Assembly: GCA_017434855.1 (NCBI GenBank)
Contig: JAFRUA010000040.1
Span: forward strand, 1-34,058
DNA from: Clostridia bacterium
GTDB taxonomy: Bacteria; Bacillota; Clostridia; Oscillospirales; Acutalibacteraceae
Length of the DNA: 34,058 nucleotides
Reading direction: 5' to 3'
The stretch's first letter is position 1. The number at the start of each line of letters is the position of its first letter. This document shows, piece by piece, positions 20,760 to 29,056 of the stretch. Both the position numbers and the translations under genes were made by a program. The notes beneath the pieces are model-generated. The model was not told the origin of the DNA. It did not search any database and was given only the letters and a program-made list of their open reading frames with translations.

Positions 20760-21517
20760 TGGTCGTTTTTGAAAAACCGAAGTCCCTGTGCGACGTGCCG
20801 CTGCACTATTGCCCCGGCTGCACGCACGGCATCATCCACCGCCTGGTGGCCGAAGCGATCGACGAGCTTGGCATCGAGGGCCGGACCGTCGGCGTTGCCC
20901 CCGTGGGCTGCGCGGTCATGGCGTATAACTATTTCAACTGTGACATGGTGGAGGCTGCGCACGGCCGCGCCCCGGCGGTGGCCACCGGCATCAAGCGCGC
21001 CGACCCGGAAAACATCGTCTTTTCCTATCAGGGCGACGGCGACCTGGCGTCGATCGGTACCGCGGAAACGGTGCACGCCGCCACGCGCAACGAAAACATC
21101 ACCGTGATCTTTGTCAACAACGCGATCTACGGCATGACGGGCGGCCAGATGGCGCCCACCACGCTGCCCGGTCAGGTGACCCAGACCTCGCCCTACGGCC
21201 GCGACGTCAAGCACTGCGGCTATCCGGTCAAGATCTCCGAAATGCTCTCGCAGCTTGACGGGCCGGAATACATCGAGCGTGTGGCCGTCAACAACGTCAA
21301 GAACGTCCGCGCGGCAAAAAAGGCGATCAAAAAGGCCTTCCAGAACCAGATCGACGGCAAAGGCTTTTCGCTGATCGAGGTCATCTCCTCCTGCCCGACG
21401 AACTGGGGCCTGTCGCCTGAAAAGGCGCTCAAATGGCTGGAAGAGAACATGATCCCGTATTATCCGCTGGGCGTCTATAAAGACCGCACGGCAGAAAAGG
21501 AGGCGGCTGCACAATGA
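20759..21517 (+). CDS. 2-oxoacid:ferredoxin oxidoreductase beta (TPP-binding) subunit
   Basis: The subunit has 252 residues from the ATG of TAATG at 20757-20761, with AAAGGAGGG upstream. The TPP/Mg motif is SYQGDGDLASIGTAE (GDGD at 92-95) followed by VIFVNNAIYGMTGGQMAP. CPGCTHG (C18, C21) near the N-terminus is the conserved Cys pair of the family. It forms the catalytic core with the alpha subunit. It overlaps the gamma subunit gene by 4 nt. Confidence 0.92.
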   Translation: MVVFEKPKSLCDVPLHYCPGCTHGIIHRLVAEAIDELGIEGRTVGVAPVGCAVMAYNYFNCDMVEAAHGRAPAVATGIKRADPENIVFSYQGDGDLASIGTAETVHAATRNENITVIFVNNAIYGMTGGQMAPTTLPGQVTQTSPYGRDVKHCGYPVKISEMLSQLDGPEYIERVAVNNVKNVRAAKKAIKKAFQNQIDGKGFSLIEVISSCPTNWGLSPEKALKWLEENMIPYYPLGVYKDRTAEKEAAAQ

Positions 21518-22050
21518 TGAATCAGATTCTGATTGCCGGCTTTGGCGGCCAGGGCGTCCTCTTTGCGGGAAAATTCCTTGCCAACAAGGGCCTGATCGAA
21601 GACAAGCAGGTGTCCTGGCTGCCGTCCTACGGCCCGGAGATGCGCGGCGGCACCGCAAACTGCTCGGTCATCGTGGGTGACGAGCCGGTGGGTTCGCCCA
21701 TCGTCAACAAGCCGACCACGCTGGTGGCGATGAACCTGCCCTCGCTGAAAAAGTACGAGAACGACGTGGTGCCCGGCGGGCTGATCCTTGTGGATTCTTC
21801 GCTGATCGCGGAAAAAGTGGACCGCGACGACGTGCGCGTGTGCTATGTGCCCGCAACCAGGCTGGCGAACGACGCCGGATTTTCCACCCTTGCCAACATG
21901 ATCCTGATGGGCAAGCTGCTCAAAGAGAGCGACGACATGAGCTTTGACCACACCGAAGACGCGCTGAAAAAGGTCATCCCCGCACGCAAGATGAACCTGC
22001 TGGACGTGAACCTGAAGGCGCTGGAAACGGGGTACGGGTACGCGGAATAA
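21514..22050 (+). CDS. 2-oxoacid:ferredoxin oxidoreductase gamma subunit
   Basis: This 178-residue CoA-domain subunit has [20 protein letters not shown] at the N-terminus (glycine-rich loop), [17 protein letters not shown] and a C-terminal helical part. It starts in ATGA overlap with the beta subunit and is clearly part of the same complex. Confidence 0.92.
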   Translation: MMNQILIAGFGGQGVLFAGKFLANKGLIEDKQVSWLPSYGPEMRGGTANCSVIVGDEPVGSPIVNKPTTLVAMNLPSLKKYENDVVPGGLILVDSSLIAEKVDRDDVRVCYVPATRLANDAGFSTLANMILMGKLLKESDDMSFDHTEDALKKVIPARKMNLLDVNLKALETGYGYAE

Positions 22051-22062
22051 ATTCTGCTTTGA

Positions 22063-22097
22063 ATTCGCAATTGCGAATTGCGCATTGCGAATTGCGA
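22063..22097 (+). repeat. heptamer array (ATTGCGA)5 upstream of ilvE
   Basis: ATTCGCA, ATTGCGA, ATTGCGC, ATTGCGA, ATTGCGA: 35 nt between the gamma subunit and ilvE. Same unit as at 18456. Confidence 0.85.
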
Positions 22098-22121
22098 ATT
22101 ATTTTGAAAGGATGTACTGTT

Positions 22122-23186
22122 ATGGAAATCAAAATCACAAGAACAACAACGCCGAAGGCAAAGCCCGCGCCGGGTACACCGCTCGGGTTCGGCAAGATCT
22201 TCACCGACCACATGTTCGTCATGGACTATACCGAGGGCAAGGGCTGGCATGACGCGCGCATCGTTCCCTATGAGAACCTGTCGCTTGCGCCGTCCGCCAT
22301 GGTGTTCCATTACGGCCAGGAAATGTTTGAGGGCCTGAAGGCCTATAAGGGCGAGGACGGCACCGTCTATCTCTTCCGCCCCGACATGAACGCCAAGCGC
22401 GCCAACAGCTCCAACAAGCGTCTGGTCATCCCCGAGCTGCCGGAGGAGGATTTTGTTGCGGCTGTCAAGGCGGTTGTGGACGTGGACCGCGACTGGGTCC
22501 CGACCGATCCGGGAACGTCCCTGTATATCCGTCCGTTCATCATCGCGACCGACGAATTCCTCGGCGTCGCGCCGTCCAAGACCTATCTGTTCATCATCAT
22601 CCTGTCCCCCTCGGGCGCGTACTATGAAAGCGGTCTGGAACCGGTCGGCATCTGGATCGAGGATGAATATGTCCGCGCGGTCCGCGGCGGCATGGGCTTT
22701 ACCAAGACCGGCGGCAACTACGCGGCCAGCCTGATCGCCCAGGTCAAGGCGCACGACGACGGCTACTCTCAGGTGCTGTGGCTGGACGGCGTGGAGCGCA
22801 AATACATCGAAGAGGTCGGCTCCATGAACATCATGTTCAAGATCGCCGGCAAGATCGTCACCCCGATGCTCAACGGCTCCATTCTGCCGGGCATCACGCG
22901 CGATTCCATCCTGACCGTCTGCCGCGACTGGGGCTATGAAGTGGAGGAGCGCCGCGTCAGCGTGGACGAGCTGGTGGCCGCCGCCAAGGACGGCACACTG
23001 GAAGAGGTCTGGGGCACCGGCACGGCGGCCGTGGTCTCTCCGGTCAACAAGCTGCGCTATGAGGATGAGGTCATGCTGATCGGCGACGGCGGCATCGGCC
23101 CCGTCACCCAGAAGCTCTATGACGAGCTGACCGGCATCCAGTGGGGCAAGCTGGAAGACAAGCGCGGCTGGAGAGTGACCGTCTGA
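22122..23186 (+). CDS. ilvE: branched-chain amino acid aminotransferase
   Basis: This 354-residue PLP enzyme interconverts Ile/Leu/Val and their 2-oxoacids with 2-oxoglutarate/glutamate. The start is ATG 22122 with AAAGGATG; the frame continues upstream only through the heptamer array. Motifs are FHYGQEMFEGLKAYKG, the PLP-Lys segment TKTGGNYAASL, YSQVLWLDGVERKYIEEVG and NIMFKIAGKIVTP, all of the larger BCAT type. It follows the gamma subunit directly and ends in a strong terminator, so it completes the operon: acid activation, reductive carboxylation, transamination, or the reverse. Confidence 0.93.
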   Translation: MEIKITRTTTPKAKPAPGTPLGFGKIFTDHMFVMDYTEGKGWHDARIVPYENLSLAPSAMVFHYGQEMFEGLKAYKGEDGTVYLFRPDMNAKRANSSNKRLVIPELPEEDFVAAVKAVVDVDRDWVPTDPGTSLYIRPFIIATDEFLGVAPSKTYLFIIILSPSGAYYESGLEPVGIWIEDEYVRAVRGGMGFTKTGGNYAASLIAQVKAHDDGYSQVLWLDGVERKYIEEVGSMNIMFKIAGKIVTPMLNGSILPGITRDSILTVCRDWGYEVEERRVSVDELVAAAKDGTLEEVWGTGTAAVVSPVNKLRYEDEVMLIGDGGIGPVTQKLYDELTGIQWGKLEDKRGWRVTV

Positions 23187-23188
23187 GA

Positions 23189-23216
23189 TATTGGACATTA
23201 GATTTTAGACGTTAGA
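23189..23216 (+). repeat. heptamer array (NNTTAGA)4-5 after ilvE
   Basis: TATTGGA, CATTAGA, TTTTAGA, CGTTAGA; a fifth weak unit (TCTGAGA, 23182-23188) would include the ilvE stop codon. Inverted relative to 19427-19461. Confidence 0.65.
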
Positions 23217-23262
23217 TCGCGGGGAAGCGTTCCGAAACCGGAAGGCGGTCCCCGCGATTTTT
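23216..23262 (+). terminator. terminator of the vor-ilvE operon
   Basis: ATCGCGGGGA (23216-23225) pairs with TCCCCGCGAT (23249-23258); an inner TTCCG/CGGAA hairpin is nested; a T-run follows. Confidence 0.9.
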
Positions 23263-23282
23263 CTGTTTCCTTTTGCTGTACG

Positions 23283-23330
23283 CTCAATCCCTCAATCCCT
23301 TATTCCCTTAATCCCTCAATCCCTCACCCC
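23283..23330 (+). repeat. octamer array (CTCAATCC)6 upstream of the GtrA-like gene
   Basis: Six 8-nt units with T/C variation (CTCAATCC, CTCAATCC, CTTATTCC, CTTAATCC, CTCAATCC, CTCACCCC), strongly pyrimidine-biased, ending just before the promoter. Confidence 0.85.
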
Positions 23331-23338
23331 TCAACCCC

Positions 23339-23366
23339 TTGCATTTTTCCAAATTTGTGCTATAAT
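23339..23366 (+). promoter_or_regulatory. promoter of the GtrA-like gene
   Basis: TTGCAT (23339-23344), 16-nt spacer, TATAAT (23361-23366). Confidence 0.75.
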
Positions 23367-23396
23367 AAAACCATCCCAATCACAGGAGATGGAATC

Positions 23397-23984
23397 ATGG
23401 AAGAACAAACCGTAACGCCGGAAGCGCAGACCGCGCCGCAGGAAGAAAAAAGTACGAAGAAAAACATTCTGCAATTCATCAAGTATGCCCTGATCGCCGC
23501 GTCTGCCGGCGTGATTCAGGTGCTGTCGTTCACGCTGCTCAACGAAGTGGTCGTGAAGATGAACTGGATGCAGAACCTGATGGAAAATCACGAGACCTTC
23601 GGCCGCATCATGGCGAACGATTACGGCCCGTGCTATCTGATCGCGCTGATTTTGTCGGTGATCTGGAACTTCACCTTCAACCGCAAATACACGTTCAAGT
23701 CCGCCAACAATATCCCCATCGCCATGCTCAAGGTCTTCGGGTATTATGTAGTCTTTACACCGGTGTCAACACTTTTGGGGAACTATTTCACCGCGAAGTT
23801 CGCAACCTTCCCCGCCATCGACTACATTGTGCTCGGCATCACCATGGTCGTCAACATGGTCACCGAATTCCTGTTCCAGAAGTTTGTTGTGTTCCGCGGG
23901 TCGGAGGGGACAGCGGTGAAAAAGAATGCCGCCCCGCCGGAAAAAGCGTCTGCAGAGGCCCCGCGCGCCAACGGCGACGTCTGA
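23397..23984 (+). CDS. GtrA-like four-helix membrane protein
   Basis: The protein has 195 residues from ATG 23397 (AGGAG site at 23384). An acidic/Gln-rich cytoplasmic start is followed by IKYALIAASAGVIQVLSFTLL, then three more membrane segments. The loop motif SVIWNFTFNRKYTFKS is the GtrA signature (NFxxNRxxTF). GtrA proteins are thought to help move lipid-linked sugars across the membrane for surface polysaccharide glycosylation. No glycosyltransferase partner is adjacent. Confidence 0.88.
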   Translation: MEEQTVTPEAQTAPQEEKSTKKNILQFIKYALIAASAGVIQVLSFTLLNEVVVKMNWMQNLMENHETFGRIMANDYGPCYLIALILSVIWNFTFNRKYTFKSANNIPIAMLKVFGYYVVFTPVSTLLGNYFTAKFATFPAIDYIVLGITMVVNMVTEFLFQKFVVFRGSEGTAVKKNAAPPEKASAEAPRANGDV

Positions 23985-24010
23985 TCTGTCAAAAACACAT
24001 TCATTTGCCT

Positions 24011-24047
24011 GCGCTGCCCGTGAACCCCGGCGGCGCGGGCGCTTTTT
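24011..24047 (+). terminator. probable terminator of the GtrA-like gene
   Basis: GCGCTGCCCG (24011-24020) can pair imperfectly with CGGGCGC (24036-24042), followed by six T. Confidence 0.65.
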
Positions 24048-24134
24048 TGCTTTGCCGCAGGAATCGTTTGAAATTCCGAAACAGAATTTATCAAGGGCGG
24101 ATTTCTTTTTTTGAAAAAATAAATCAAAATGGGC

Positions 24135-24163
24135 TTGACAGATTTGCTTTTCTGCGTTAAAAT
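24135..24163 (+). promoter_or_regulatory. promoter of rny
   Basis: TTGACA (24135-24140), 17-nt spacer, TAAAAT (24158-24163). Confidence 0.8.
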
Positions 24164-24279
24164 AATTAAGATAGTGTATTAGTATCACTGTCTTTGCCGT
24201 TCAAGTAACATTACTGAAATTCTTTTGATGATTTTTGGAATTTGACGCAAAATTTTTGAAAGAAGGAGGTGCTGCTACT

Positions 24280-25833
24280 TTGGATATATTGGTACCGATC
24301 ATCGTCGCAGTCGTTTGCGCGGCTGTGTTTGGAATTCTCGGTTTCATCCTCGGGGGCCGTCATCGTAAAAAGACGGCAGAGGGACTCCTCGGCTCTGCGG
24401 AAGAAGAGGCGACCCGCATCGTCAATCAGGCGGTGACAGAGGCGGAAACCAAGAAAAAAGAGGCGATCCTTGAGGCGAAGGAAGAGATTCACAAGTCTCG
24501 CACGGAAACCGAAAAAGAATTGCGGGAACGCCGCAATGAGGTTCAGCGTCAGGAACGCCGCATGATCCAGAAAGAGGAGAGTCTTGACAAAAAGGTTGAC
24601 GCTCTTGAAAAGAAGGAAAACCAGCTTGCTGAAAAGATCAAGCAGGCCGAACACCAATTGACCGAAGCAGAAAGCATCAAAAGAAGTCAGTTAGAAATGC
24701 TTGAGAAAATATCCGGCTATACAAAAGAGCAGGCAAAGGTCTATCTGCTGGAACAGCTGGAGGAAACGCTGACCCGTGAAAAGGCCATGAAGATCATGGA
24801 GTTCACCGAAAAGACCCGCGACGAAAGCGAAAAGCTGGCGCGAGAGATCATCTCCACGGCGATCCAGCGCTGCGCTGCGGACCAGGTGAGCGAGATGACC
24901 GTTTCGGTGGTGCCGCTGCCGAATGACGAAATGAAAGGCCGCATCATCGGCCGCGAGGGCCGCAACATCCGCACGCTGGAAACGGTCACCGGCGTGGACC
25001 TGATCATCGACGACACACCCGAGGCGATCACCCTGTCGTGCTTTGACCCCGTTCGCCGCGAGGTGGCGCGCCTGACGCTGGAAAAGCTGATTTCCGACGG
25101 GCGCATCCATCCGGCGCTCATTGAAAAAATGCACGAAAAAGCCAAGCGCGAGGTCGATCAGACCATCCGTCAGGCGGGCGAACGCGCGGTGGTGGACGCC
25201 GGCGTCAACGGCGTGCATCATGAACTGGTCAAGCTGCTGGGGCGGCTGAAGTACCGCACAAGCTATGGCCAGAACGTGCTGAACCATTCGCTGGAAGTGT
25301 CTTACATCTGCGGCCTGATGGCTGCCGAGCTGGGCGTGGACGTCAAGCTGGCCAAGCGCGCCGGTCTGCTGCACGATATCGGCAAGGCGCTGGACCATGA
25401 GCAGGAAGGCTCCCACATCGAGCTGGGCGTTGAGGTCGCGAAGAAGTACAAGGAAAACGAGACCGTGGTCAACGCCATCCACGCGCACCACGGCGACGTG
25501 GAGCCCAAGAGCATCATCGCCGTGCTGGTGCAGGCGGCGGACGCAATCTCTGCGGCGCGCCCCGGCGCACGCCGAGAGAACCTGCAGAATTACATCAAGC
25601 GGCTTGAAAAGCTGGAGGCCCTGACCGAAGGCTTCAAGGGCGTGGAAAAGGCGTTTGCCATCCAGGCCGGCCGCGAGGTGCGCGTCATCGTCAAGCCCGA
25701 CCAGGTCAGCGACGAAAAGATGGTGCTGATTGCACGCGAGATCGCCGAAAAGATCGAGCAGGAGCTGGAATATCCCGGCCAGATCAAGATCAACATGATC
25801 CGCGAAACCAGAGCTGTGGACTACGCAAAATAA
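24280..25833 (+). CDS. rny: ribonuclease Y
   Basis: This 517-residue membrane-anchored endoribonuclease initiates mRNA decay in Firmicutes. I start it at TTG 24280, 10 nt after AAGGAGG, which gives [20 protein letters not shown] as the membrane anchor; the TTG at 24235 would place a ribosome site inside the gene. A long charged coiled coil spans about 30-190. The KH domain carries [15 protein letters not shown] near 219, and the HD domain has [13 protein letters not shown] with H365 and D366 intact. Full length and normal. Confidence 0.95.
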   Translation: MDILVPIIVAVVCAAVFGILGFILGGRHRKKTAEGLLGSAEEEATRIVNQAVTEAETKKKEAILEAKEEIHKSRTETEKELRERRNEVQRQERRMIQKEESLDKKVDALEKKENQLAEKIKQAEHQLTEAESIKRSQLEMLEKISGYTKEQAKVYLLEQLEETLTREKAMKIMEFTEKTRDESEKLAREIISTAIQRCAADQVSEMTVSVVPLPNDEMKGRIIGREGRNIRTLETVTGVDLIIDDTPEAITLSCFDPVRREVARLTLEKLISDGRIHPALIEKMHEKAKREVDQTIRQAGERAVVDAGVNGVHHELVKLLGRLKYRTSYGQNVLNHSLEVSYICGLMAAELGVDVKLAKRAGLLHDIGKALDHEQEGSHIELGVEVAKKYKENETVVNAIHAHHGDVEPKSIIAVLVQAADAISAARPGARRENLQNYIKRLEKLEALTEGFKGVEKAFAIQAGREVRVIVKPDQVSDEKMVLIAREIAEKIEQELEYPGQIKINMIRETRAVDYAK

Positions 25834-25842
25834 TGATTCAGA

Positions 25843-25868
25843 AAAGCCGGGCAAACGCTCGGCTTTTT
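25843..25868 (+). terminator. terminator of rny
   Basis: AAAGCCG (25843-25849) pairs with CGGCTTT (25860-25866), T-run follows. Confidence 0.85.
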
Positions 25869-26034
25869 GTATGGGAAGTATGCGCGGACTGCCGCACCGG
25901 GAAGGCGGGCGGCTGACGGACGCCGCGCCCCGCCTGCGCACAGCACAGAGCCGCGACAGTTGGTGCGGCGGCACGCATCGCGTGCCCGGGGCGCGGGGTC
26001 CCCGCAGCGCACACGTTTGTGGAAAGGACGAGCC

Positions 26035-26646
26035 ATGACCATTCTGTTTGAAGACGATTCCCTGATCGTATGCATCAAACCCGCCGGCATTCTGTCTCAG
26101 ATGGGACAGAACGGAGAAGAAAGCATGCTCACGCTGCTGGAAGCGCACACCGGCGGCACGGTCTATCCCGTGCACCGGCTGGACAAGGCCGTGGGCGGGG
26201 TGATGGTGTATGCCAAAGCAAAAGCTGCGGCCGCCGCACTGTCAAAGCAGGTCGCCGACCGCTCGATGCAAAAGGAGTACCGCGCGCTGGTCCACGGCGT
26301 GCCGAGCCCGCCCGCCGGCGTGATGGAGGACCTGCTGTTCAAGGACAGCCGGACCAACAAGGTCTTTGTGGTGCAGCGCGAACGCAGGGGCGTCAAACCC
26401 GCCCGCCTGACCTATGAAACGATGGAACAGCGCGGCGACCGGGCGCTTGTGGCGGTGGTGCTGGACACCGGGCGCACCCATCAGATCCGCGTGCAGTTTG
26501 CGTCGCGCAGGCACCCGCTGGTGGGCGATGCTCGGTACGGCGCACATGACGGCGAAGCGCGGCTGTGCCTCTGGTCGTACCGCCTGACGTTCATGCATCC
26601 GAAAACGGGGGAGGCGATGACCTTCACCGCGGATGCGCCGTTTTGA
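26035..26646 (+). CDS. RluA-family RNA pseudouridine synthase
   Basis: The enzyme has 203 residues from ATG 26035 (GGAAAGGACG site). The upstream frame is GC-rich text without homology, containing a GGCACGC/GCGTGCC hairpin. Motifs are LIVCIKPAGILSQ, the catalytic VYPVHRLDKAVGGVMVYAK (Asp50), YRALVHG, and DTGRTHQIRVQFASRRHPLVGD. It is a short single-domain RluA-type enzyme without an S4 domain. The rRNA or tRNA target cannot be told from sequence. Confidence 0.9.
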   Translation: MTILFEDDSLIVCIKPAGILSQMGQNGEESMLTLLEAHTGGTVYPVHRLDKAVGGVMVYAKAKAAAAALSKQVADRSMQKEYRALVHGVPSPPAGVMEDLLFKDSRTNKVFVVQRERRGVKPARLTYETMEQRGDRALVAVVLDTGRTHQIRVQFASRRHPLVGDARYGAHDGEARLCLWSYRLTFMHPKTGEAMTFTADAPF

Positions 26647-26679
26647 CAGCCGTTAGCGGTTGGTGGTCAGCAGTCAGCG
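26645..26679 (+). repeat. heptamer array (GTCAGCG-like)5 after the pseudouridine synthase
   Basis: GACAGCC, GTTAGCG, GTTGGTG, GTCAGCA, GTCAGCG: five units, 35 nt, beginning within the stop codon of the preceding gene. Confidence 0.65.
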
Positions 26680-27095
26680 CGCGGGGGACGGTGTGGCCGT
26701 CAAAATGTCCGCGCCGCGCGAATGAATGAAAAATGGAGAATGGAGAATGGAGAATGGAGAATTGCGGTCGCGTTGAATGCTTACCGCTGCCGATGGGTTT
26801 CGTCCGCGGAAGAACAGGGCTGTGACTTCTGTGTTGCTTTTTGGTACGCGGTGCGGGTCTCCGGTGGCAACCTCGCGAAGCGAAGCGCCGACCGAACCGA
26901 CAGGTGAGACCCGGCAGCCGAGAACGGCAGGCGAGAACGACCACTACGGGCGCCGGGTTGCTGTTTTGCCCCCTCAGCTTCGCTGCGCTCAGCGGCTCCC
27001 CCGATGAACCGGGGAGCCTAATTAGCCCTCCCCTCATGAGGCGGGCTTGATCCACTGTAGGCGCCGACCCATAATTGCCGCCGGCGTCGGGTGCG
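26680..27095. other. repeat-rich intergenic stretch, no gene supported
   Basis: Apart from the heptamer array at 26725 this holds GC-rich palindromic text (for example CAGCTTCGCTGCGCTCAGCG near 26976 and CTCCCCCGATGAACCGGGGAG near 26996-27017). Open frames on both strands have no ribosome site and no recognisable product. It resembles the 1604-1768 stretch in style and is probably degenerate interspersed repeat. Confidence 0.45.
26725..26759 (+). repeat. heptamer array (AATGGAG)5
   Basis: AATGAAA followed by four perfect AATGGAG units, 35 nt; AATTGCG follows. Confidence 0.9.
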
Positions 27096-27142
27096 TACAA
27101 AAAATCCCCGCCGGCATCCGCAGCGGACGCCCTGACGGGGAT
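27096..27142 (-). terminator. terminator of the thrE-type exporter operon
   Basis: ATCCCCG (27104-27110) pairs with CGGGGAT (27136-27142); read on the minus strand the stem is followed by TTTTTTG. Confidence 0.8.
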
Positions 27143-27243
27143 GTTCTGTTTCGTTTGTAAAATCAAATCATTGCGCCTGCAATCGCGGAAACCCATCTTC
27201 GCGGAATCCGCCCTGCGGTCAGAATTACCTTCAGCGCGACCAC

Positions 27244-27264
27244 AATTCCGAATTCCGAATTATT
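27244..27264 (+). repeat. short heptamer array (AATTCCG)3
   Basis: AATTCCG, AATTCCG, AATTATT just after the stop of the minus-strand exporter gene. Confidence 0.65.
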
Positions 27265-27265
27265 T

Positions 27266-27727
27266 TCACTCCGTTTCCACGTCGATCTTGAACTTGTGAA
27301 AATTGAGCTGGTGCACCACGACCGACACGGCGATGATCCCCACGGCCAGGCCCGCGGCGATGCGCGCGACCAGCGTCAGCTCTGCACGGCAGGCCGCCGT
27401 GTCACCGATGACGAGGTCATACATCATGTAGTACAGTCGGCTGCCGGGGACCAGCGGAATGATGGAGCAGGTGATGTATTGCGTGGCGGGGGACTTGCTC
27501 AGCCGTGCCAGTATTTCGGAAAATGCCGTGGCCACCAGCGCGGGCACAAAGTTCTGGAAGAATTCCAGCTCAAAATGCTGCACGCAGACGAGGTACACCG
27601 CCACGGTCAGCGCGCCGCCCAGCATCGCCCAGCCGACCAGCCGTTTGCGCATCCGGAACAGCAGCGCAAAGCCCAGCGTGCCGACCACGCCGGAGAGCAG
27701 TTGGATGGTGAATTGTTTCATATCCAT
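27266..27727 (-). CDS. threonine/serine exporter, small subunit (YjjB/ThrE_2 type)
   Basis: This 153-residue membrane protein has about four or five hydrophobic helices. Motifs are GTLGFALLFRMRKR, FVPALVATAFSEILARLSKSPATQ and SIIPLVPGSRLYYMMY; the IIPLVPG stretch is typical of the C-terminal half of ThrE. It is translated 12 nt after the large subunit, with a GGAGGGAACGG site. The pair corresponds to a split ThrE exporter (as YjjP-YjjB) that exports threonine/serine, or succinate in some enteric relatives. Confidence 0.88.
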   Translation of the reverse strand: MDMKQFTIQLLSGVVGTLGFALLFRMRKRLVGWAMLGGALTVAVYLVCVQHFELEFFQNFVPALVATAFSEILARLSKSPATQYITCSIIPLVPGSRLYYMMYDLVIGDTAACRAELTLVARIAAGLAVGIIAVSVVVHQLNFHKFKIDVETE

Positions 27728-27739
27728 GCCGTTCCCTCC

Positions 27740-28504
27740 TTATCTGAAGACCAGCAGCGGAACCGCAAAGCCGCAGGCGATCGCCGCCGAGATGATGAGC
27801 GATTCCAGCAGCCGCAGCAGGCCGCTCATCACGTCGCCGCACAGCATTTCGCGCACGGAGTTGATGAGCATCAGCCCCGGAATGATGAGCATGATGTCGC
27901 CGATCATGATCATGGAGGCGTTGTCGGCAAGGCCCAGCTTGACAAAGCCGATGGCCAGAAAGCCGCTGATCGCGCTGCTCAGGGCGGTGACAAAGAGCTT
28001 GTTCATGCCGCGGACCTTGATGAGCGTGCTGACAAGGTACAAAATCACGGCGATGGGCGCGGCGCACAGCGCATCCTTCCACGACCCGCCGAAAAACACG
28101 GTGAACGCGGACGCGCCGAGGATGTAGCCGATGCAGGCCGTGACGTGGAAGCGGTCCTTTTCATCGTGGATGGCGCGCAGCTCGGCGGCGGCCGTTTCGA
28201 TGGGCGGCTGGGTTTCAAACACGCGGCGCGACAGGGCGTTGAGCTTTTCCAGCTTTTGAAAGTTGGTGGCATAGGTATAAATGCGGCGGGACTGGGTCTC
28301 GCTTTTGCCGTCCTTGTCAAAGGTGGTCGCCACGATCACAGAGATGATGGAAAACACCTGCGTGTCCTCCATTCCGTAGGCATAGCACACGCGCAGCACG
28401 CTCTCTTCCACGCGGGAAATCTCGGCGCCGCACTGGACCATGCTTTTGCCCAGGTCCATGGCAAAGGATAACACGGCCTGTGCCGCGGGGGTTGGTTCGT
28501 TCAA
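27740..28504 (-). CDS. threonine/serine exporter, large subunit (YjjP/ThrE type)
   Basis: The protein has 254 residues from TTG 28504 (AGCGAGG on the minus strand); a later ATG at 28456 is possible but would cut into the conserved start. The N-terminal soluble part contains GKSMVQCGAEISRVEESV and VFSIISVIVATT, and the membrane part contains GYILGASAFTVFFGGSW and IMLIIPGLMLINSVREML. It forms the export channel with the downstream small subunit. Function inferred from family. Confidence 0.9.
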   Translation of the reverse strand: MNEPTPAAQAVLSFAMDLGKSMVQCGAEISRVEESVLRVCYAYGMEDTQVFSIISVIVATTFDKDGKSETQSRRIYTYATNFQKLEKLNALSRRVFETQPPIETAAAELRAIHDEKDRFHVTACIGYILGASAFTVFFGGSWKDALCAAPIAVILYLVSTLIKVRGMNKLFVTALSSAISGFLAIGFVKLGLADNASMIMIGDIMLIIPGLMLINSVREMLCGDVMSGLLRLLESLIISAAIACGFAVPLLVFR

Positions 28505-28555
28505 GGGGGTTCGCCTCGCTTTCAGCGGTCCGCGCGTCTGGTGCGGGCCTGATTT

Positions 28556-28585
28556 ATTATAGGCGCGCAGACGCGGTCATGTCAA
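28556..28585 (-). promoter_or_regulatory. promoter of the exporter operon
   Basis: On the minus strand TTGACA (28585-28580), 18-nt spacer, TATAAT (28561-28556). Confidence 0.85.
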
Positions 28586-28696
28586 GAGCGCGGGCGATTA
28601 TTTTTTCGTTTTTTTGCGGTACGCCGGGGGTGGCGGCGACTGGACAGAATGCACAGGAATATTCACATTTTATTTGTATTTTCGACAGAATAATGA

Positions 28697-28725
28697 TTGA
28701 CATTTTATTAAAAACATGCTAAAAT
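28697..28725 (+). promoter_or_regulatory. promoter of the pilus operon
   Basis: TTGACA (28697-28702), 17-nt spacer, TAAAAT (28720-28725), in an AT-rich patch. Confidence 0.8.
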
Positions 28726-28783
28726 TAACTTTGTATTTGAATCTGGATCAGGCGCGGAGCGTTTGCCGCGACGGAGAGCTGAC

Positions 28784-29056
28784 ATGACCAAAAAAGAACT
28801 CAAACGAATGAACCGCCGCCGGCTGCTGAAGCTGCTGCTGGAGGTGGAGCGCGAGAATGAAACGCTGCGCAAAGAGAACGAGACCCTGACGCAAAAGCTG
28901 GAAAACAAAGAGCTGATCATTTCACGCGCCGGGTCGATTGCCGAAGCATCGCTGCAGATCAACGAGGTGTTTGCCGCCGCGCAAAAAGCGGCGGATCAGT
29001 ACCTGATGAATGTGAAGCAGATGAACAGCGTGTTTGCGCCGGAGGAGGAAGCATGA
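28784..29056 (+). CDS. small coiled-coil protein heading the pilus operon
   Basis: The protein has 90 residues from ATG 28784 (GGAGAG site). A basic start (MTKKELKRMNRRRLLKLLLE) leads into a heptad coiled coil (VERENETLRKENETLTQKL, about 20-45) and a second helix. No signal peptide, so cytoplasmic. Similar small proteins precede signal peptidase and sortase genes in Clostridia pilus loci; their function is unknown. It overlaps the next gene by 4 nt. Confidence 0.75.
   Translation: MTKKELKRMNRRRLLKLLLEVERENETLRKENETLTQKLENKELIISRAGSIAEASLQINEVFAAAQKAADQYLMNVKQMNSVFAPEEEA

Noticed and set aside
22059-22121. N-terminal extension of ilvE through the heptamer array
   Set aside because: The extension only translates the repeats; a proper AAAGGATG site sits before ATG 22122 and the BCAT family starts there.
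24691-26175. Minus-strand open frame of 494 codons
   Set aside because: Shadow of rny; opposite strand encodes intact KH and HD motifs.
27296-28471. Plus-strand open frame of 391 codons
   Set aside because: Shadow of the ThrE-type genes; translation is His/Arg/Asp-rich without motifs.
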